In this document: one piece after another, positions 4,796 to 5,669 of the stretch
How the letters are laid out: the number at the start of each line of letters is the position of its first letter
Numbering within the stretch: the stretch's first letter is position 1
Origin: an uncultured Lachnospiraceae bacterium
GTDB lineage: Bacteria > Bacillota > Clostridia > Lachnospirales > Lachnospiraceae
NCBI GenBank assembly: GCA_910583965.1
Contig: CAJUAE010000158.1
Location: 1-5,669 of the forward strand
Direction: 5' to 3'
Length of the DNA: 5,669 nt
The notes under the pieces: model-generated
Told to the model about the DNA's origin: nothing
The model's database searches: none
The model's input: only the letters and a program-made list of their open reading frames with translations
Translations under genes and position numbers: made by a program

Positions 4796-5041
4796 ATGTA
4801 CAACACAATCAAAAACACAATCGTCTTCACTAATGGAGACAAAATAATCATCAAAGAATCTGGTACAGTACCTGCAAAGGATAAAGTCATGTATCAGATC
4901 ATGCATTCAGATCGAAATGCAGTTATCAGAAATACAGATGGTGAAACAGTCATTCCTGTTGCCAACATCCTGTTTGCAACGTCTTCACCAGTAAAAACCA
5001 TAGATGATGAGTCAGAATTGGATGGTCAGTATGAAGTCTAA
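4796..5041 (+). CDS. Small conserved-looking protein upstream of prgI, unknown function
   Basis: 81 residues, preceded by GAAAGGAAA at 4782-4790. It has no membrane segment or signal peptide. The pattern alternates short beta-like strands (NTIVFTNGDKIIIKES, VMYQIMHSDRNAVIRNTDGE, TVIPVANILFAT) and ends with an acidic tail (IDDESELDGQYEV), suggesting a small beta-barrel or beta-sandwich. Its position directly before prgI, overlapping it by 11 bases, implies a role in or regulation of the transfer operon. I do not recognise a named family. Confidence 0.75.
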   Translation: MYNTIKNTIVFTNGDKIIIKESGTVPAKDKVMYQIMHSDRNAVIRNTDGETVIPVANILFATSSPVKTIDDESELDGQYEV

Positions 5042-5456
5042 TTTTGAAATCAAGATCAATAAGGAAATACGAGATTATACAGAATCCATCATGTTTGGAT
5101 TATCCCTTCGGCAAAGTGTGTTCTCAATACTTGCCTGTGGATCCGCCTGTATAATCTATTTTTTATGTTCGGATAAATTGGGGCAGGAGATCACAAGCTG
5201 GTTGTGTATGCTTGCTGTAATACCATTTGCCTGTTTTGGATTTATCCGATTCCAGGGAATGTTTATGGAGGATATCATTTCAACAGCCTTCTATTCCCTG
5301 CTTCTTAACAGAGCACAACTGATCAGTAAACCATTCAACCTGTATGAGGAGATCTTTTCCTCATATATCGATAAAACACGAAAGGAGTCAATCGTACATG
5401 ATAAAAAGCTACGAAAGAATCAGAAAACAAAACAAAGAGAAAGCCAGAGTTCCTAA
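5031..5456 (+). CDS. prgI: PrgI-family conjugation protein
   Basis: 141 residues from the ATG at 5031. Related proteins begin near FEIKINKEIRDYTESIMFGL, so this start is preferred to the in-frame ATGs at 5004 and 5022. The first 25 residues carry the family signature EIRDYTES...GLSLRQ. Two membrane segments follow at about 24-44 (SVFSILACGSACIIYFLC) and 49-70 (TSWLCMLAVIPFACFGFIRF), then a cytoplasmic basic tail. PrgI proteins are small inner-membrane parts of Gram-positive type IV secretion systems encoded next to the VirB4 ATPase, as here. The gene overlaps the previous stop by 11 bases and the next start by 59 bases, indicating tight translational coupling. Confidence 0.85.
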   Translation: MKSNFEIKINKEIRDYTESIMFGLSLRQSVFSILACGSACIIYFLCSDKLGQEITSWLCMLAVIPFACFGFIRFQGMFMEDIISTAFYSLLLNRAQLISKPFNLYEEIFSSYIDKTRKESIVHDKKLRKNQKTKQRESQSS

Positions 5457-5669
5457 GACTGTTCAGGATACCATACCAATCGATACCATCTACAGGGATG
5501 GTATTTTTCGTATGGAAAACAAATACTCCAAGAGCTATCGTTTCCTGGATATCAACTACAAGATTGCTTCCGGTTTTTGTTCGCTTCCTTTTGATGACGA
5601 CCGGAAAAATCCTATCCACTCTTATTCCGATATCCTTCTTGGCCAGATCTTTAAATTTATGCTAGGCTA
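5398..5669 (+). CDS. virB4: VirB4-like conjugation ATPase, N-terminal part (possibly rearranged)
   Basis: Open from the ATG at 5398 (AAAGGAG at 5381-5387) to the window end, 90 codons. Residues about 16-58 match the N-terminus of ICE VirB4/TrbE ATPases: ARVPKTVQDTIPIDTIYRDG, then NKYSKSYRF and LDINYKIAS. VirB4 drives pilus or channel assembly by ATP hydrolysis; its Walker motifs lie hundreds of residues further on, outside the window. After residue 58 the family usually continues with a charged KEDK..MFL helix, but here the sequence is GFCSLPFDDDRKNPIHSYSD, which I cannot match to VirB4. The frame stays open. This suggests a third rearrangement junction near 5571, or an unusual family branch. 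Confidence 0.75.
   Translation, partial: MIKSYERIRKQNKEKARVPKTVQDTIPIDTIYRDGIFRMENKYSKSYRFLDINYKIASGFCSLPFDDDRKNPIHSYSDILLGQIFKFMLG

Noticed and set aside
1..5669. CRISPR array, insertion sequence or rRNA
   Set aside because: No regularly spaced repeats, transposase frames or rRNA-like sequence are visible.

Overview
The window looks like the low-to-mid GC genome of a Gram-positive anaerobe (Bacillota). The evidence is strong AGGAGG-type ribosome binding sites, Bacillota-style tRNA and ArsR sequences, and transfer proteins of the kind carried by Tn1549-like integrative conjugative elements (ICEs). An Erysipelotrichia or Clostridia host is a guess; the genus cannot be read from the sequence.

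Layout. (1) 1-354, minus strand: the 5' part of an arsenic-type ArsR repressor with its own promoter and a dyad operator. (2) 360-876: no confident gene. It holds two terminator-like hairpins, a tandem 12-mer, inverted repeats and a possible 34-residue membrane peptide on the minus strand. (3) 877-953: a complete tRNA-Arg(CCG) with encoded CCA. (4) 1033-2322: conjugative-element debris. A parA gene is cut after about 41 codons just past its Walker A motif. It runs into the start of a secreted surface (SpaA/Cna-B-like) protein, which is itself joined in frame to an almost complete TrbL/VirB6-like membrane protein. (5) 2341-4781: a compact four-gene operon, AT-richer in appearance. It encodes a MerR regulator with a possible TipAS-like ligand domain, a glycine-rich hydrophobic hairpin protein, a single-pass membrane protein and a soluble coiled-coil protein. 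It has its own promoter with a dyad between -35 and -10, and a strong terminator at the end. (6) 4796-5669: ICE genes resume with a small beta-rich protein, PrgI and the N-terminus of a VirB4 ATPase. The VirB4 reading stops resembling its family about 58 codons in.

How it fits together. TrbL/VirB6, PrgI and VirB4 are parts of one type IV secretion machine and normally lie close together. The four-gene operon sits between trbL and prgI like cargo and is the best candidate for an undescribed system: a ligand-sensing regulator controlling two membrane proteins and a coiled-coil partner. Its function cannot be deduced here. Two gene-to-gene joins (about 1210 and 1505) and a suspected third (about 5570) suggest that the element is a deletion derivative or mosaic, or that the assembly is chimeric. 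The transfer apparatus is therefore probably not functional as it stands.
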